From: Candidatus Brocadia pituitae
GTDB lineage: Bacteria; Planctomycetota; Brocadiia; Brocadiales; Brocadiaceae
Reading direction: 5' to 3'
NCBI GenBank assembly: GCA_017347445.1
Contig: AP021856.1
Location: 3,480,613 to 3,544,612, forward strand
Length of the DNA stretch: 64,000 nt
Shown: positions 36,350 through 45,510 of the stretch, in pieces
Layout of the letters: every line of letters begins with the position of its first letter
Numbering within the stretch: the stretch's first letter is position 1
The notes under the pieces: generated by a model
The model's database searches: none
What the model was told of the DNA's origin: nothing
What the model saw: only the letters and a program-made list of their open reading frames with translations
Position numbers and translations under genes: made by a program

Positions 36350-37534
36350 TCAACGGCCTTTTTGTTTTCTAATGTGTATCACTTCTTCATACATTGAAAG
36401 AAGTCTTTTAAGGTGTATCTCTTTACGATAGCGCTCGTTTACCCGTCTCTGGCCTTCAAGTCCCATACTCTTCGCCAGGGGAGCGCCTTCCAGCAATTGC
36501 TCAATTCGTAGAGAAAATTCTTTTACATCCCCTCGTTTAACAAGAAAACCTGTTTCCCCATCTACAAGCCATTCCCGGGGACCTCCAACGTCAAAGGCGA
36601 CAACGGGCTTCCCAAAACTCATGGCTTCTATTCCTACAAGGCCAAAAGATTCCGGACTCATGGAAGGAAACACAACGATCGATGCCTTTTGATAATATTC
36701 GTCCAGATCAGCATAATCAAGGTTGCTTAAAAATACCGTTTTCTCTTTAATTCCCAGATCATGTGCCATCATTTCGTATTTCTGCAATCCATCTCCTATC
36801 CCGATGATATACGCCTTCCATGCTCGATCTCTGATAAAGCTTAATGACTTGAGCAGCTCATAGATGCCTTTTATAGGGTCTGTCCTGCCCACAAAGAGAA
36901 TGGAATTCCTTTCTGGCTCCACGTATTTACCCTGGATATTCTTTCCGGTAAAATGTGGGATGACTTCCAGTTTTTCCGCCGGGATACCGTTTCCTATTGC
37001 CTCTTCTCTCAGATAATGAGAGGGCACAATCACCTTATCAACTTTTCTTGTAACCGAATTCCTCCATGACTTATTGAAGGCTAATCGTAAATCAAACTCC
37101 CGCAGGCAACCGTTTCTTATGCACTTGAATCCCATGGCGTCATGACAAAACTCTCCGTTGGGCAATATCTTTGTGTCTTTGGGGCAAAAGAAAAACGATG
37201 TATGGATCGTTTGAACCGTTGGTTTAAGGCTTATCAATCTCCTTATAAGAAAGGGGCTCATAAAGGTGAATGTTTCATGGAGATGTATGATATCAGGGTT
37301 TTCTTGTCTTACAATGCCGTTAATCACCCCCCACATCTGATATCCTGACCGCAGCCCAAATGAACGCGCTACAAAAAATTCTTTTCTGTTTTCTCTATGA
37401 TAATTCGCGGGATGCTTGGAAGAGACAATACCTGTCCCGTGTCCTCTTTCTTCCAGGATATCGCAAAGGTCAAGAAGATACCGCTCTCCGCCTCCAAATG
37501 GCCGGTAAAGATGATGCATGTGCAATACCTTCAT
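36350..37534 (-). CDS. Glycosyltransferase family 4
   Basis: 394 aa. MHHLYRPFGGGERYLLDLC gives the GT4 N-terminal glycine turn; DIIHLHETFTFMSPFLI and TIHTSFFFCPKDTKILP follow. A cysteine cluster (CPKD, FCHDA, KCIRNGCL) at about 118-146 is typical of one GT4 subgroup. The donor site reads NSILFVGRTDPIKGIYELLK, VFLSNLDYADLDEYYQKA and FPSMSPESFGLVGIEAMSFG (E-x7-E). Likely an inverting or retaining hexose transferase in the surface-glycan pathway; acceptor unknown. Confidence 0.9.
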   Translation of the reverse strand: MKVLHMHHLYRPFGGGERYLLDLCDILEERGHGTGIVSSKHPANYHRENRKEFFVARSFGLRSGYQMWGVINGIVRQENPDIIHLHETFTFMSPFLIRRLISLKPTVQTIHTSFFFCPKDTKILPNGEFCHDAMGFKCIRNGCLREFDLRLAFNKSWRNSVTRKVDKVIVPSHYLREEAIGNGIPAEKLEVIPHFTGKNIQGKYVEPERNSILFVGRTDPIKGIYELLKSLSFIRDRAWKAYIIGIGDGLQKYEMMAHDLGIKEKTVFLSNLDYADLDEYYQKASIVVFPSMSPESFGLVGIEAMSFGKPVVAFDVGGPREWLVDGETGFLVKRGDVKEFSLRIEQLLEGAPLAKSMGLEGQRRVNERYRKEIHLKRLLSMYEEVIHIRKQKGR

Positions 37535-37608
37535 TCCTCAAAACCCATCCATGTCACCATAAGGCGCTTGTCGTACCTTGTTTATATGGCCTGACGTTAT
37601 CGGTATAT

Positions 37609-38370
37609 CTACCATCCTATTGCCTTTCCAAGTCTCTGATATTCGTTCACCGGACAGGCGATAAATATTTCAGCATATCCATCTCCACCGCTCATCGCCG
37701 AATGGTATCTCGAGATTCCCTTAACAGCCTCAGTAAAGTCAACGTCTTCCAGTTGTGATTTATGCTCTTGTAAAGCCAGGATTTTTGTCTGCAAACAGGT
37801 GGTTATGTCCGACATTATATTAAAAGTGGGCAGCGGTGTCCATATTCCGTAAGAATAGCACATGCAGGAAGTAAACGATTTTGGTGTTGAAAAGAATATC
37901 TGACTGGTTGCAATATGGTCGTGATGGTTATCAAGAAAAAACGGAAGGAAGAGTGCCTCTGGCTTAAGGTCACCAAGTATTTCGAAAAGCTCTTTGATAG
38001 TTTTGGGAGAAGGAGAGAGCTCCGTATCCCTGTTATCGAGAAATATGAGTCTGTTGACACCAATAATCTTTGATGCCCTCTTGGCCTCTTCTTGCCTCAT
38101 ACATACCAATTCATCTTCCCTGTACCGGTTATTTCCCTTTCTGCCATCAGTCATGTATACCACAGCAATCTCGGATCCCATCAGGTGATACCGATAGAGA
38201 GTACCGCCGCATCCGATAATGTCGTCGTCAGGATGAGGGGCAAGCACTAGAACTTTCTTTTCGCAAAGACCATCTACCTTTGACATTTTCAGGTAGGTAA
38301 ATAAGTCTATGGATTGTCTTATCCTTGAGGGGAGAAGTTGTTTATAGATGTACTTAAGAAGTCTTTTCAT
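37609..38370 (-). CDS. PIG-L family deacetylase
   Basis: 253 aa. VLVLAPHPDDDIIGCGGTL (about 41-59) is the PIG-L/LmbE zinc-site motif (H-P-D-D), and FFLDNHHDHIATS supplies the downstream histidine. Family members de-N-acetylate GlcNAc-containing lipids, sugars or thiol precursors. Within this locus it probably deacetylates an N-acetylhexosamine in the glycan or its lipid carrier. It starts 26 residues after a basic N-terminal helix with no signal peptide, so it acts in the cytoplasm. It ends 74 bp before the GT4 gene in the same direction. Confidence 0.9.
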   Translation of the reverse strand: MKRLLKYIYKQLLPSRIRQSIDLFTYLKMSKVDGLCEKKVLVLAPHPDDDIIGCGGTLYRYHLMGSEIAVVYMTDGRKGNNRYREDELVCMRQEEAKRASKIIGVNRLIFLDNRDTELSPSPKTIKELFEILGDLKPEALFLPFFLDNHHDHIATSQIFFSTPKSFTSCMCYSYGIWTPLPTFNIMSDITTCLQTKILALQEHKSQLEDVDFTEAVKGISRYHSAMSGGDGYAEIFIACPVNEYQRLGKAIGW

Positions 38371-38574
38371 CTAAGGTGTCCAAGGTCGCTTAAGGATTCT
38401 CAGTGTTTCTTAGTTTCAATTACCCTTTCTATGCATCGCCTTTTTTTCGTTGCCAACAAACGTTTTATTGGGTGACAATGGAGAGTACCGGTATCTCTGT
38501 ATCTACTGGATACCTGCCCATAGCAGATATATGACAGGCAGAAATATTTACCTTATCTCCTGTGTTTTTTTCTG

Positions 38575-40248
38575 TCAAGACAGGTAGCCCAGCTGTTTTA
38601 ATTGGTTCTTTACCATGTCTTCTTCTTCCTGCGTCATATCTGCAGTCTCCCAATGTGGCAGCCCGTCTTGGTCCGAATAAACCGGCGGATTATTCGCAAC
38701 AAACTCTTCCTTCAAAAAACCGGCTAAGATGCGGCCATCCATGTTTTTCGGTATAGGCAATCCCATCAAATAAAGAATTGTTGGTGTTATATCCATAATG
38801 TGGGCATCGTTTATTTTTGCACCTGGTTTGATAGCAGGGCCTTTCATCATAATAATGCCGTCCGCTTTGCTGCTTATGTGATGACCAGTAACTATCGTGT
38901 TCAAGGGTATTTCCTGAAAAATACCTGGATAAAAAACATCTAACTGGGGAAGATAATGAGTGTCTTTAAATAAATAAATAATGTCAGCGGCTTCATTCAC
39001 ATATGGTCCTGAATAAATCTCTTCACGTCTATAGACCGTATCAATGATTTCCCTGCCGTCCTTATCCTTTAGTTGGTAAAGCTCATCCCGAATCTTCTCA
39101 CACATGCGATCATAATCACCCACATTGACAATTCCAGAAGGTTCTCTCCCCTTTAGATTTATATTTATCCCGATCGTTGTCGCGTAAGCCGTAGTTCTGC
39201 TCCAGTCAATCTCTTTATATGCTGGATTTAAGGTCTTTCTGAGGACAGGGATTTTCACGTTTTGAAAAAAATTAGTTTTTACTCCAACCTTTGAAAAACA
39301 TTTATTAAGGGGTATTTTTTCCCAATGTAAAGAAGGTTTCGTTCTGTTTCCAATAATTTTAAGATGGTTCTTTTCTTTTAACCATACATTGGCATAAAAA
39401 TAACTGTAAAGAGGACCACCGCCATGATCTGAAAGCAGAATAATCGTTGCATCCTGCACTTCATTCAGGATATCTCCAATAGCAGAATCTACCCTTTGAT
39501 ATTCTTTCTGGATAACTTTCCCGTATCTCTTAAATAATTCTTCTGTATATAAAGGGTGGTGAGGATCTGTATAACCGAAGAAATAGTGTTGTAACCAATC
39601 TGTGGATCTAAATACAGACATAAAAAAATCCATATCATACTTTTTCAACAGATACCGACAAACATCCCTCGTTTTTTCTGTTATAATACTCCCTAATTCA
39701 ATACACCTGTTTAAAGCAACTTCTTTCGCCAGGCGTCCTTCGGCGCTACTAAATCTTTTAAATTCATGTATTGCCTTATCCAGGAAAAAGGTTTTCATGA
39801 TCTGTTCCTCCAGCTCCGGCGGATGAGTGCTCAATAATTTCTTGGATGAGCCGACCGTTAAACCTCTGAGAGCAACCATTACTCCCCGTATGTTTGCAGG
39901 AGGAACAGTAAAAGGAACGTTCACAATGATACTCTTTTTCTGATGATCGGATAACAAATGCCATATCGATTTTGCCTTCACCTTAGTTGCGTCCTGTATA
40001 CAGCCTTCGTCATAGAAATGTGAATTACCGGTAAAGTAGAAGAGGCCATATTTCCCGGGGTTCATACCGGTAACGCACGATGTCCATGCGGGTACCGTTA
40101 CCGACGGAATTGTTGAAGAAAGATTCCCCCACACACCTTTCTCCATAAACGAAGCTATGGTCGGAAGCTCTCCTCTCTCTATCATGGGAAGGATTATATC
40201 GAATGTGCCGCCATCTATCCCTATCACAAAAACCTTGTTATTGTTCAT
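38575..40248 (-). CDS. Alkaline-phosphatase-superfamily protein (type I phosphodiesterase/nucleotide pyrophosphatase type), copy 1
   Basis: 557 aa. VFVIGIDGGTFDIILPMIE gives the metal-binding D; STIPSVTVPAWTSCVTGMNPGKYG carries the nucleophile region (T/S before C-V-T-G); ATIILLSDHGGGPLYSYFY has the D-H metal pair and TIVTGHHISSKADGIIMMKG the last H. C-terminal GRILAGFL is typical of the AP group found in glycan loci. No signal peptide is evident. These enzymes cleave phosphodiesters or transfer phospho-groups; the substrate here is unknown. It is paralogous to the next gene upstream, apparently by an old duplication. Confidence 0.88.
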   Translation of the reverse strand: MNNNKVFVIGIDGGTFDIILPMIERGELPTIASFMEKGVWGNLSSTIPSVTVPAWTSCVTGMNPGKYGLFYFTGNSHFYDEGCIQDATKVKAKSIWHLLSDHQKKSIIVNVPFTVPPANIRGVMVALRGLTVGSSKKLLSTHPPELEEQIMKTFFLDKAIHEFKRFSSAEGRLAKEVALNRCIELGSIITEKTRDVCRYLLKKYDMDFFMSVFRSTDWLQHYFFGYTDPHHPLYTEELFKRYGKVIQKEYQRVDSAIGDILNEVQDATIILLSDHGGGPLYSYFYANVWLKEKNHLKIIGNRTKPSLHWEKIPLNKCFSKVGVKTNFFQNVKIPVLRKTLNPAYKEIDWSRTTAYATTIGININLKGREPSGIVNVGDYDRMCEKIRDELYQLKDKDGREIIDTVYRREEIYSGPYVNEAADIIYLFKDTHYLPQLDVFYPGIFQEIPLNTIVTGHHISSKADGIIMMKGPAIKPGAKINDAHIMDITPTILYLMGLPIPKNMDGRILAGFLKEEFVANNPPVYSDQDGLPHWETADMTQEEEDMVKNQLKQLGYLS

Positions 40249-40403
40249 ATTTATTTTAGTATCTCCTTATCCACCCCACCTGGCTCCACCACCATGAGAG
40301 CGTCCATGTCCAGACCTATTGCTATTTTTTTGTTTCAATGAAGACACAGCCACCCTCCTTCAGCCAAACTATCCTTCTCTTCCTATTCAAAAGATTTAAA
40401 ACT

Positions 40404-42053
40404 TTAATCTAAATACCCAAGCCCGCGCAAATCTTGCATAATTTTCTGACGTTCTTCATCATTAAACACCTCGGTTTCAGCTTCCGCCTGGTACTCTCTC
40501 CCTGCTTTCTCAATTTCCGGGGGGTTGTCTTTCAAAAATGCATCCTCAAATATATCTGTCAATACCTTGCCATCCATCTCACCCGGAATTGGGTATCCCA
40601 TAGAGCAAAGTATGGTTGGCGCAATATCGACAATCTCTGCCCCTCTTATATGAATTCCTTTCTTTATTGCTTTGCCTGAAACCATACATATCCCCTCCAT
40701 TCTGTGATTACCTTCTTTATTAGCGGTAACAAGCTGCTTAAAATGAAAGGCGTTATTCTGAAGGTAAAGAAAATCCTTAAAACTATACATTAAATCCGGT
40801 CCATATTTAGCCAGGGGTCCCTGATATATTTTCTCATTCAGGAAAATCTCGTCAATAATTTTTTCACCTGACACGGGATCTCTTAACTCTTTCAATCGGG
40901 TAATAATTTTTTCTCTTACATTGTGATAATCTGCACTATCAACAACCCCAAGATTTTCACGCCCTTTTTGGTTAACATAAATCCCCCAATTGTGGGCATA
41001 TGCAACCGTATTTTGCCAATCAACCAGAGAAAAAGGCGATTCATTCGTGCCTCTTAACACGGGAATATTAAAAGTATTTATTTTCTGAGGCATTATCCTC
41101 GACAGACTGCCAAGACCAAACCTTCTGAGGATCCTTTCAACGGGCACCTTTTTCTTATGTAATTTTAAACGTCTGAGAAATGAAAAACACGCAGATTTTT
41201 TTAATCTAAGGAAGCCTTCGTCATGCAACCACTTATTCATAAATATAAATTCCTCATTTGGTCCAAAACCATGATCGGACATAACGAACACGAGCGTCTC
41301 TTCATCGGTAAACTTTAGTAACTCACCAATCCTCTCATCGACCCTTACATACGCCCGTTCTATTGCAGATGCAAACTCTTCGTCAACATCGCGCGCGTAT
41401 TGCTCATGCCAAAATAGATGAGAGACCCTATCCGTAACACTGTATACGACCATAAAGACATCCCATGGACATTTCCTGAGCAATTGAAGTGTCACGTTAT
41501 GGCGCCTCTCATCGGTATCAAAAATTCTCTCAAGCCAAATCTTTCTATTTTTAAGCACCTCATTTATATGCGGCGTTCTATCTACTCTATAGCCCATTCC
41601 GGTTATTTCCTGCTTAAGATTTTCAGGATAAACAAAATCAGAGGATTCATCTGGCGCCAGCAGTCCGGAAATCATAATTCCATTAATTTTGAAAGCGGGA
41701 TAGGTAATGGGTATATTTACGAGAAGCATCTTCTTTCCCTGGTCACCCAGGAGATGCCACAGGGTTTGAGCCTTGATCGATTTTGAAGAGACAAGGTTTC
41801 TGTCAAACTCCCTCGTTAAGTCGAAGGTGTGGGAGGTAAAATTATAAATGCCATGTTTGCCGGGGCCCTGTCCGGTCATAAAAGAAACCCACGCAGGCGG
41901 CGTTACAGGAGGAAAAGAAGATTTAAGCTCTCCCCATGCGCCAGTATCGATCAATTTTGCCATATTAGGCAATTTGCCCTTTTTTATGAGTGGCAATATA
42001 ACGGCGAATGTGCCCCCATCTATCCCTATCACCATTACCTTTTTGTTTTTCAT
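40404..42053 (-). CDS. Alkaline-phosphatase-superfamily protein, copy 2
   Basis: 549 aa, the same architecture as the protein at 38575-40248: VMVIGIDGGTFAVILPLIK, SSFPPVTPPAWVSFMTGQGPGKHG, ETLVFVMSDHGFGPNEEF, VTANKEGNHRMEGICMVSG and MDGKVLTDIFED. The metal-binding D, the T/S nucleophile segment and the D-H pair are all kept, so it should be active. It is separated from copy 1 by 155 bp. Two related phosphohydrolases in one polysaccharide locus suggest two phosphorylated intermediates or a modification such as phosphodiester-linked decoration, which is inference. Confidence 0.88.
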   Translation of the reverse strand: MKNKKVMVIGIDGGTFAVILPLIKKGKLPNMAKLIDTGAWGELKSSFPPVTPPAWVSFMTGQGPGKHGIYNFTSHTFDLTREFDRNLVSSKSIKAQTLWHLLGDQGKKMLLVNIPITYPAFKINGIMISGLLAPDESSDFVYPENLKQEITGMGYRVDRTPHINEVLKNRKIWLERIFDTDERRHNVTLQLLRKCPWDVFMVVYSVTDRVSHLFWHEQYARDVDEEFASAIERAYVRVDERIGELLKFTDEETLVFVMSDHGFGPNEEFIFMNKWLHDEGFLRLKKSACFSFLRRLKLHKKKVPVERILRRFGLGSLSRIMPQKINTFNIPVLRGTNESPFSLVDWQNTVAYAHNWGIYVNQKGRENLGVVDSADYHNVREKIITRLKELRDPVSGEKIIDEIFLNEKIYQGPLAKYGPDLMYSFKDFLYLQNNAFHFKQLVTANKEGNHRMEGICMVSGKAIKKGIHIRGAEIVDIAPTILCSMGYPIPGEMDGKVLTDIFEDAFLKDNPPEIEKAGREYQAEAETEVFNDEERQKIMQDLRGLGYLD

Positions 42054-42134
42054 AGATATAATTATTAATAAAAAATGTTATTACGATCGCTAGAGAGACA
42101 ATCTTTTTAACTCACGCCATTTTTGCTGATCCTG

Positions 42135-43010
42135 TCACGATGTATGTCTCTTCTGTACCATAGCGGAAATGGAACGTTTGGAATTCTTTAAAAATTCTAT
42201 TAAATAAAAGATGTTGGCAACCATATACCTGCCAAATGGATGCTTACCGAACAGAAACCGCCGTGAAAGGAATCGCTCTCTGAAAAGAAAGTCGTTGTGG
42301 TAAAGTCCACCGGGACAATTATCGCATAGCGGGTATTTCGGTTTGTGGGATATGGTATTAATCGAGTCAATATGCCCTAGCCGGGTGAGCCCGCGTTCAT
42401 CGTTACAACAGGCAACTACGGTGCCGTCCCACAACACAACATAGTAGTTACTCAGCAGAAAATCACAACGCTCATATCCCTTGCGGCTGGTGTTTTTTGC
42501 AGTAGGTGTTGGCGCAGTTCCTGCAAAATCGTGTTTTTCCGTAAGGGGAACATTCGTGCTTTCGCCCAGGAGGTACGAGGTGTCTGCAAAATTTCTCGCA
42601 AAAAGCACCACCCCTTTTTTTCGTGCGTAAGGCAAAAAATGGCGGTATTTTTCCGCAGCCTCCCTGTTGTGTACCGAGATACACATCCAATGTAGTCCAG
42701 CAGCCACCAGGGCGTCAAATCTCTCTTCTGTTAAAAGCAAACCATTGGTGGAAAAACCGGGCAACAAACCACGATGAAACGCCATGAAAACAAAGCGTTC
42801 CAAATTCGGATGTAACAATGGTTCACCGAAATTATGTAATATTAGTAATTTTTGCCCGATCTTCGTCATATGGTTCAACACTTTTTGAAATACCTCTTCG
42901 CTCATGTAACCTTTCTGACGTTTCGATGTAGGAATCGGGCAGTACGAACACTTCAGATTACAAAGATTGGTCAACTCAACTTGATAGATATGTTTTGCCT
43001 GTACGTCCAT
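42135..43010 (-). CDS. Radical SAM protein with SPASM-like C-terminal cysteines
   Basis: 291 aa. NLCNLKCSYCPIP (about 16-28) is the CxxxCxxC iron-sulphur motif that cleaves SAM. LLILHNFGEPLLHPNL is the GxP-type SAM-binding strand. C-terminal cysteines (YERCDFLL, VVACCNDE, CDNCPG) look like a SPASM/twitch auxiliary cluster site. Such enzymes modify peptides or sugars by radical chemistry. In this glycan locus it could dehydrogenate or epimerise a sugar, or modify a surface protein; the sequence does not decide this. No signal peptide. Confidence 0.87.
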   Translation of the reverse strand: MDVQAKHIYQVELTNLCNLKCSYCPIPTSKRQKGYMSEEVFQKVLNHMTKIGQKLLILHNFGEPLLHPNLERFVFMAFHRGLLPGFSTNGLLLTEERFDALVAAGLHWMCISVHNREAAEKYRHFLPYARKKGVVLFARNFADTSYLLGESTNVPLTEKHDFAGTAPTPTAKNTSRKGYERCDFLLSNYYVVLWDGTVVACCNDERGLTRLGHIDSINTISHKPKYPLCDNCPGGLYHNDFLFRERFLSRRFLFGKHPFGRYMVANIFYLIEFLKNSKRSISAMVQKRHTS

Positions 43011-43090
43011 GTAACGCTTTCGTTGATGACAGGAAACAATAAAAATTGTTTGTTGCTGAATTATTTGTTAAAGCTCTGCAGATGAATTTA

Positions 43091-44164
43091 CTATGCAGCG
43101 TCACAGTCCCCAAAAGATACATGCCACAGAGAAGCATCACGGAGAACGGAATCCTCAACATGAGAGGTATATTTTACGTATACCATGTTAGAATTCCATA
43201 CATCCTCCGTCGGGAAAAACCCTTTTTTGTGAAAGGCACGCCTAACCGGGTCAGAAGCAGACGCCCTTGCAAGCACAAAATCCACTTCATTTCGGGAAAG
43301 AAACATCAATCCCCTCTTCAGGAGATCATCGAGAATCGTAGGATTTTCAATAGCAAGAGACTCCATGATAAAACCAATCCTGGCATCCCCGTGGTCTTCG
43401 TATTTTACGATTATTAAGCCCACGGTATTACCATCAAGTTCAGCGCGGAGAATAAAATAGGCACTGTCGGGCTTGCTGCAATACCGCCAGTTTAGATAGA
43501 TGAAGTCCCTCTTCACCATAATCACATATTGATCCTTAACTTTTTCCCAGAAGAGATTAATGCTTTCATCAAAGGTGCTAACCCACGTATATTTGACACC
43601 GGCAGCAGATTTTCCCCCGATAGCAAGAAAAAATCGTATGACAAGGCTGCTTATCCTCCCCACGACATTAACCAGGAAGCGCCACTTTAGCCTCCTTTTT
43701 AAAGCTGATCTCCAACTCAATCTCTTAAAGAGAATTTCTATCTTAATTAAATCTTTGTGGTTAAACAACCTCTTACCAATTGTATAGCCTGTCCTGTTGG
43801 GAAATCCAAAACCTATAACAACTCCGTTTTCTATTGCGGTCTCTTCTGCCTTCTGAAATAACTTAGCATGAACACCATTCATTCTGCCCCTGTAATCGAT
43901 ATGGACAAAGTTGTCTACGCCTTGAACAATCTTAACTAATTTATCCTGATATTTCAACCACAGCAAAATGCAGGCATGTTGACCAATGATTTTACCTCCA
44001 CTCCTTGCCAGAATAATAAAAGGTCGCGAATCGATCGGTGATTTTTTAAATTTCCACTCCCATTCCCTGAGACTGCGATTTTGGGAAAAAACCTCACAAA
44101 ACAGGTCATTTAACTCTCCCTCATCACCATCCTTGTATACATCTATCGTTATATTATCGAGCAT
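43091..44164 (-). CDS. GNAT-fold N-acetyltransferase, tandem copy A
   Basis: 357 aa. An N-terminal GNAT domain (ITIDVYKDGDEGELNDLF, REWEWKFKKSP, GKIIGQHACI, DNFVHIDYRGRMNGVHAKLF, GFGFPNRTGYTIGKRLF) is followed by a second GNAT-like half (AYFILRAELDGNTVGLIIV, LARASASDPVRRAFHKKGF). Probably adds an acyl group to an amino sugar or lipid-linked acceptor. Copy B (44317-45405) lies 1226 bp upstream in exact register without gaps. Residues 116-357 are nearly identical between copies, but about 60-115 are strongly diverged. A MITE end (44180-44203) sits 16 bp before its start, and the upstream ATG seen in copy B is out of frame here, so expression may be impaired. Confidence 0.85.
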   Translation of the reverse strand: MLDNITIDVYKDGDEGELNDLFCEVFSQNRSLREWEWKFKKSPIDSRPFIILARSGGKIIGQHACILLWLKYQDKLVKIVQGVDNFVHIDYRGRMNGVHAKLFQKAEETAIENGVVIGFGFPNRTGYTIGKRLFNHKDLIKIEILFKRLSWRSALKRRLKWRFLVNVVGRISSLVIRFFLAIGGKSAAGVKYTWVSTFDESINLFWEKVKDQYVIMVKRDFIYLNWRYCSKPDSAYFILRAELDGNTVGLIIVKYEDHGDARIGFIMESLAIENPTILDDLLKRGLMFLSRNEVDFVLARASASDPVRRAFHKKGFFPTEDVWNSNMVYVKYTSHVEDSVLRDASLWHVSFGDCDAA

Positions 44165-44179
44165 GTTTTTTATTCATTT

Positions 44180-44203
44180 GTAACAATTCAGTTTTTTGAA
44201 AAA
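44180..44203. repeat. Single end of the GTAACAATTTAG MITE family
   Basis: GTAACAATTCAGTTTTTTGA matches the terminal repeat of the elements at 5356 and 52144 with one change. No matching second end is found nearby. It lies just upstream of GNAT copy A and has probably replaced its original leader. Confidence 0.75.
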
Positions 44204-44316
44204 TCCCAATAATGGTGAAGGAGGGAATTCTTAAATCAGATAGGCTCTGGGTATAAATCACAATCCAAAAAATCTTGGACAAACGATATTTTTTAACAAC
44301 CCTGGGGAAACATTCA

Positions 44317-45405
44317 CTATGCAGCGTCACAGTCCCCAAAAGATACATGCCACAGAGAAGCATCACGGAGAACGGAATCCTCAACATGAGAGGTATATTT
44401 TACGTATACCATGTTAGAATTCCATACATCCTCCGTCGGGAAAAACCCTTTTTTGTGAAAGGCACGCCTAACCGGGTCAGAAGCAGACGCCCTTGCAAGC
44501 ACAAAATCCACTTTGTTTCGGGAAAGAAACATCAATCCCCTCTTCAGGAGATCATCGAGAATCGTAGGATTTTCAATAGCAAGAGACTCCATGATAAAGC
44601 CAATCCTGGCATCCCCGTGGTCTTCGTATTTTACGATTATTAAGCCCATGGTATTGCCATCAAGTTCAGCGCGGAGAATAAAATAGGCACTGTCGGGCTT
44701 TCTGCAATACCGCCAGTTTAGATAGATGAAGTCCCTCTTCACCATAATCGCATATTGATCCTTAACTTTTTCCCAGAAGAGATTAATGCTTTCATCAAAG
44801 GTGCTAACCCACGTATATTTGACACCGGCAGCAGATTTTCCCCCGATAGCAAGAAAAAATCGTATGACAAGGCTGCTTATCCTCCCCACGACATTAACCA
44901 GGAAGCGCCACTTTAGCCTCCTTTTTAAAGCTGATCTCCAACTCAATCTCTTAAAGAGAATTTCTATCTTAATTAAATCTTTGTGGTTAAACAACCTCTT
45001 ACCAATTGTATAGCCTGTCCTGTTGGGAAATCCAAAACCTATAACAACTCCGTTTTCTACAGCAGTCTCATTAGACCTCTGCATTAAATTAGCCTGAACA
45101 CCCTTTACCCCACCCCGGTAATCGCTATGGACAAAGTTGTCAACGGGTTGAAGAGCTTTAACCACAGTATCTTTATATTTCAACCAAAACGAGATGCAGG
45201 CATATTGACCGACGATTTTATCGCCACTCCTTGCCAGAATAATAAAAGATCGCGAATCGATCGGTGATTCTTTAAATTTCCACTCCCATTCCCTGAGACT
45301 GCGATTTTGGGAAAAAACCTCACAAAACAGGTCGTTTAACTCTTCCTCATCACCATCCTTGTACGCATCTATTGTTATATTATCTAGCATGCTTTTTTTA
45401 TTCAT
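44317..45405 (-). CDS. GNAT-fold N-acetyltransferase, tandem copy B
   Basis: 362 aa from the ATG at 45405 (MNKKSMLDNIT; GAGGG lies upstream). An in-frame start at 45453 exists but is not shared with copy A. Domains are as in copy A: GKLxVGQYACI-type strand (GDKIVGQYACI), DNFVHSDYRGGVKGVQANLM, GFGFPNRTGYTIGKRLF, and the C-terminal LARASASDPVRRAFHKKGF. Copies A and B differ at only about four positions over the last 240 residues. Copy B has the better leader and is probably the functional parent. The gene follows the flippase by about 100 bp in the same direction. Confidence 0.87.
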   Translation of the reverse strand: MNKKSMLDNITIDAYKDGDEEELNDLFCEVFSQNRSLREWEWKFKESPIDSRSFIILARSGDKIVGQYACISFWLKYKDTVVKALQPVDNFVHSDYRGGVKGVQANLMQRSNETAVENGVVIGFGFPNRTGYTIGKRLFNHKDLIKIEILFKRLSWRSALKRRLKWRFLVNVVGRISSLVIRFFLAIGGKSAAGVKYTWVSTFDESINLFWEKVKDQYAIMVKRDFIYLNWRYCRKPDSAYFILRAELDGNTMGLIIVKYEDHGDARIGFIMESLAIENPTILDDLLKRGLMFLSRNKVDFVLARASASDPVRRAFHKKGFFPTEDVWNSNMVYVKYTSHVEDSVLRDASLWHVSFGDCDAA

Positions 45406-45510
45406 TCTGTAGTATCCCTCTATTCCCGGCCATATTTTAAACAGCCTCAACACCTCAAGGCGATATCTCCTGAAAAAGCAACCGCCAGTTTATTTGGTGT
45501 GCAAAAGCAA

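Noticed and set aside
43560-45013. Identical 75-codon plus-strand frames in both GNAT copies
   Set aside because: They are shadows repeated only because the GNAT genes are duplicated.
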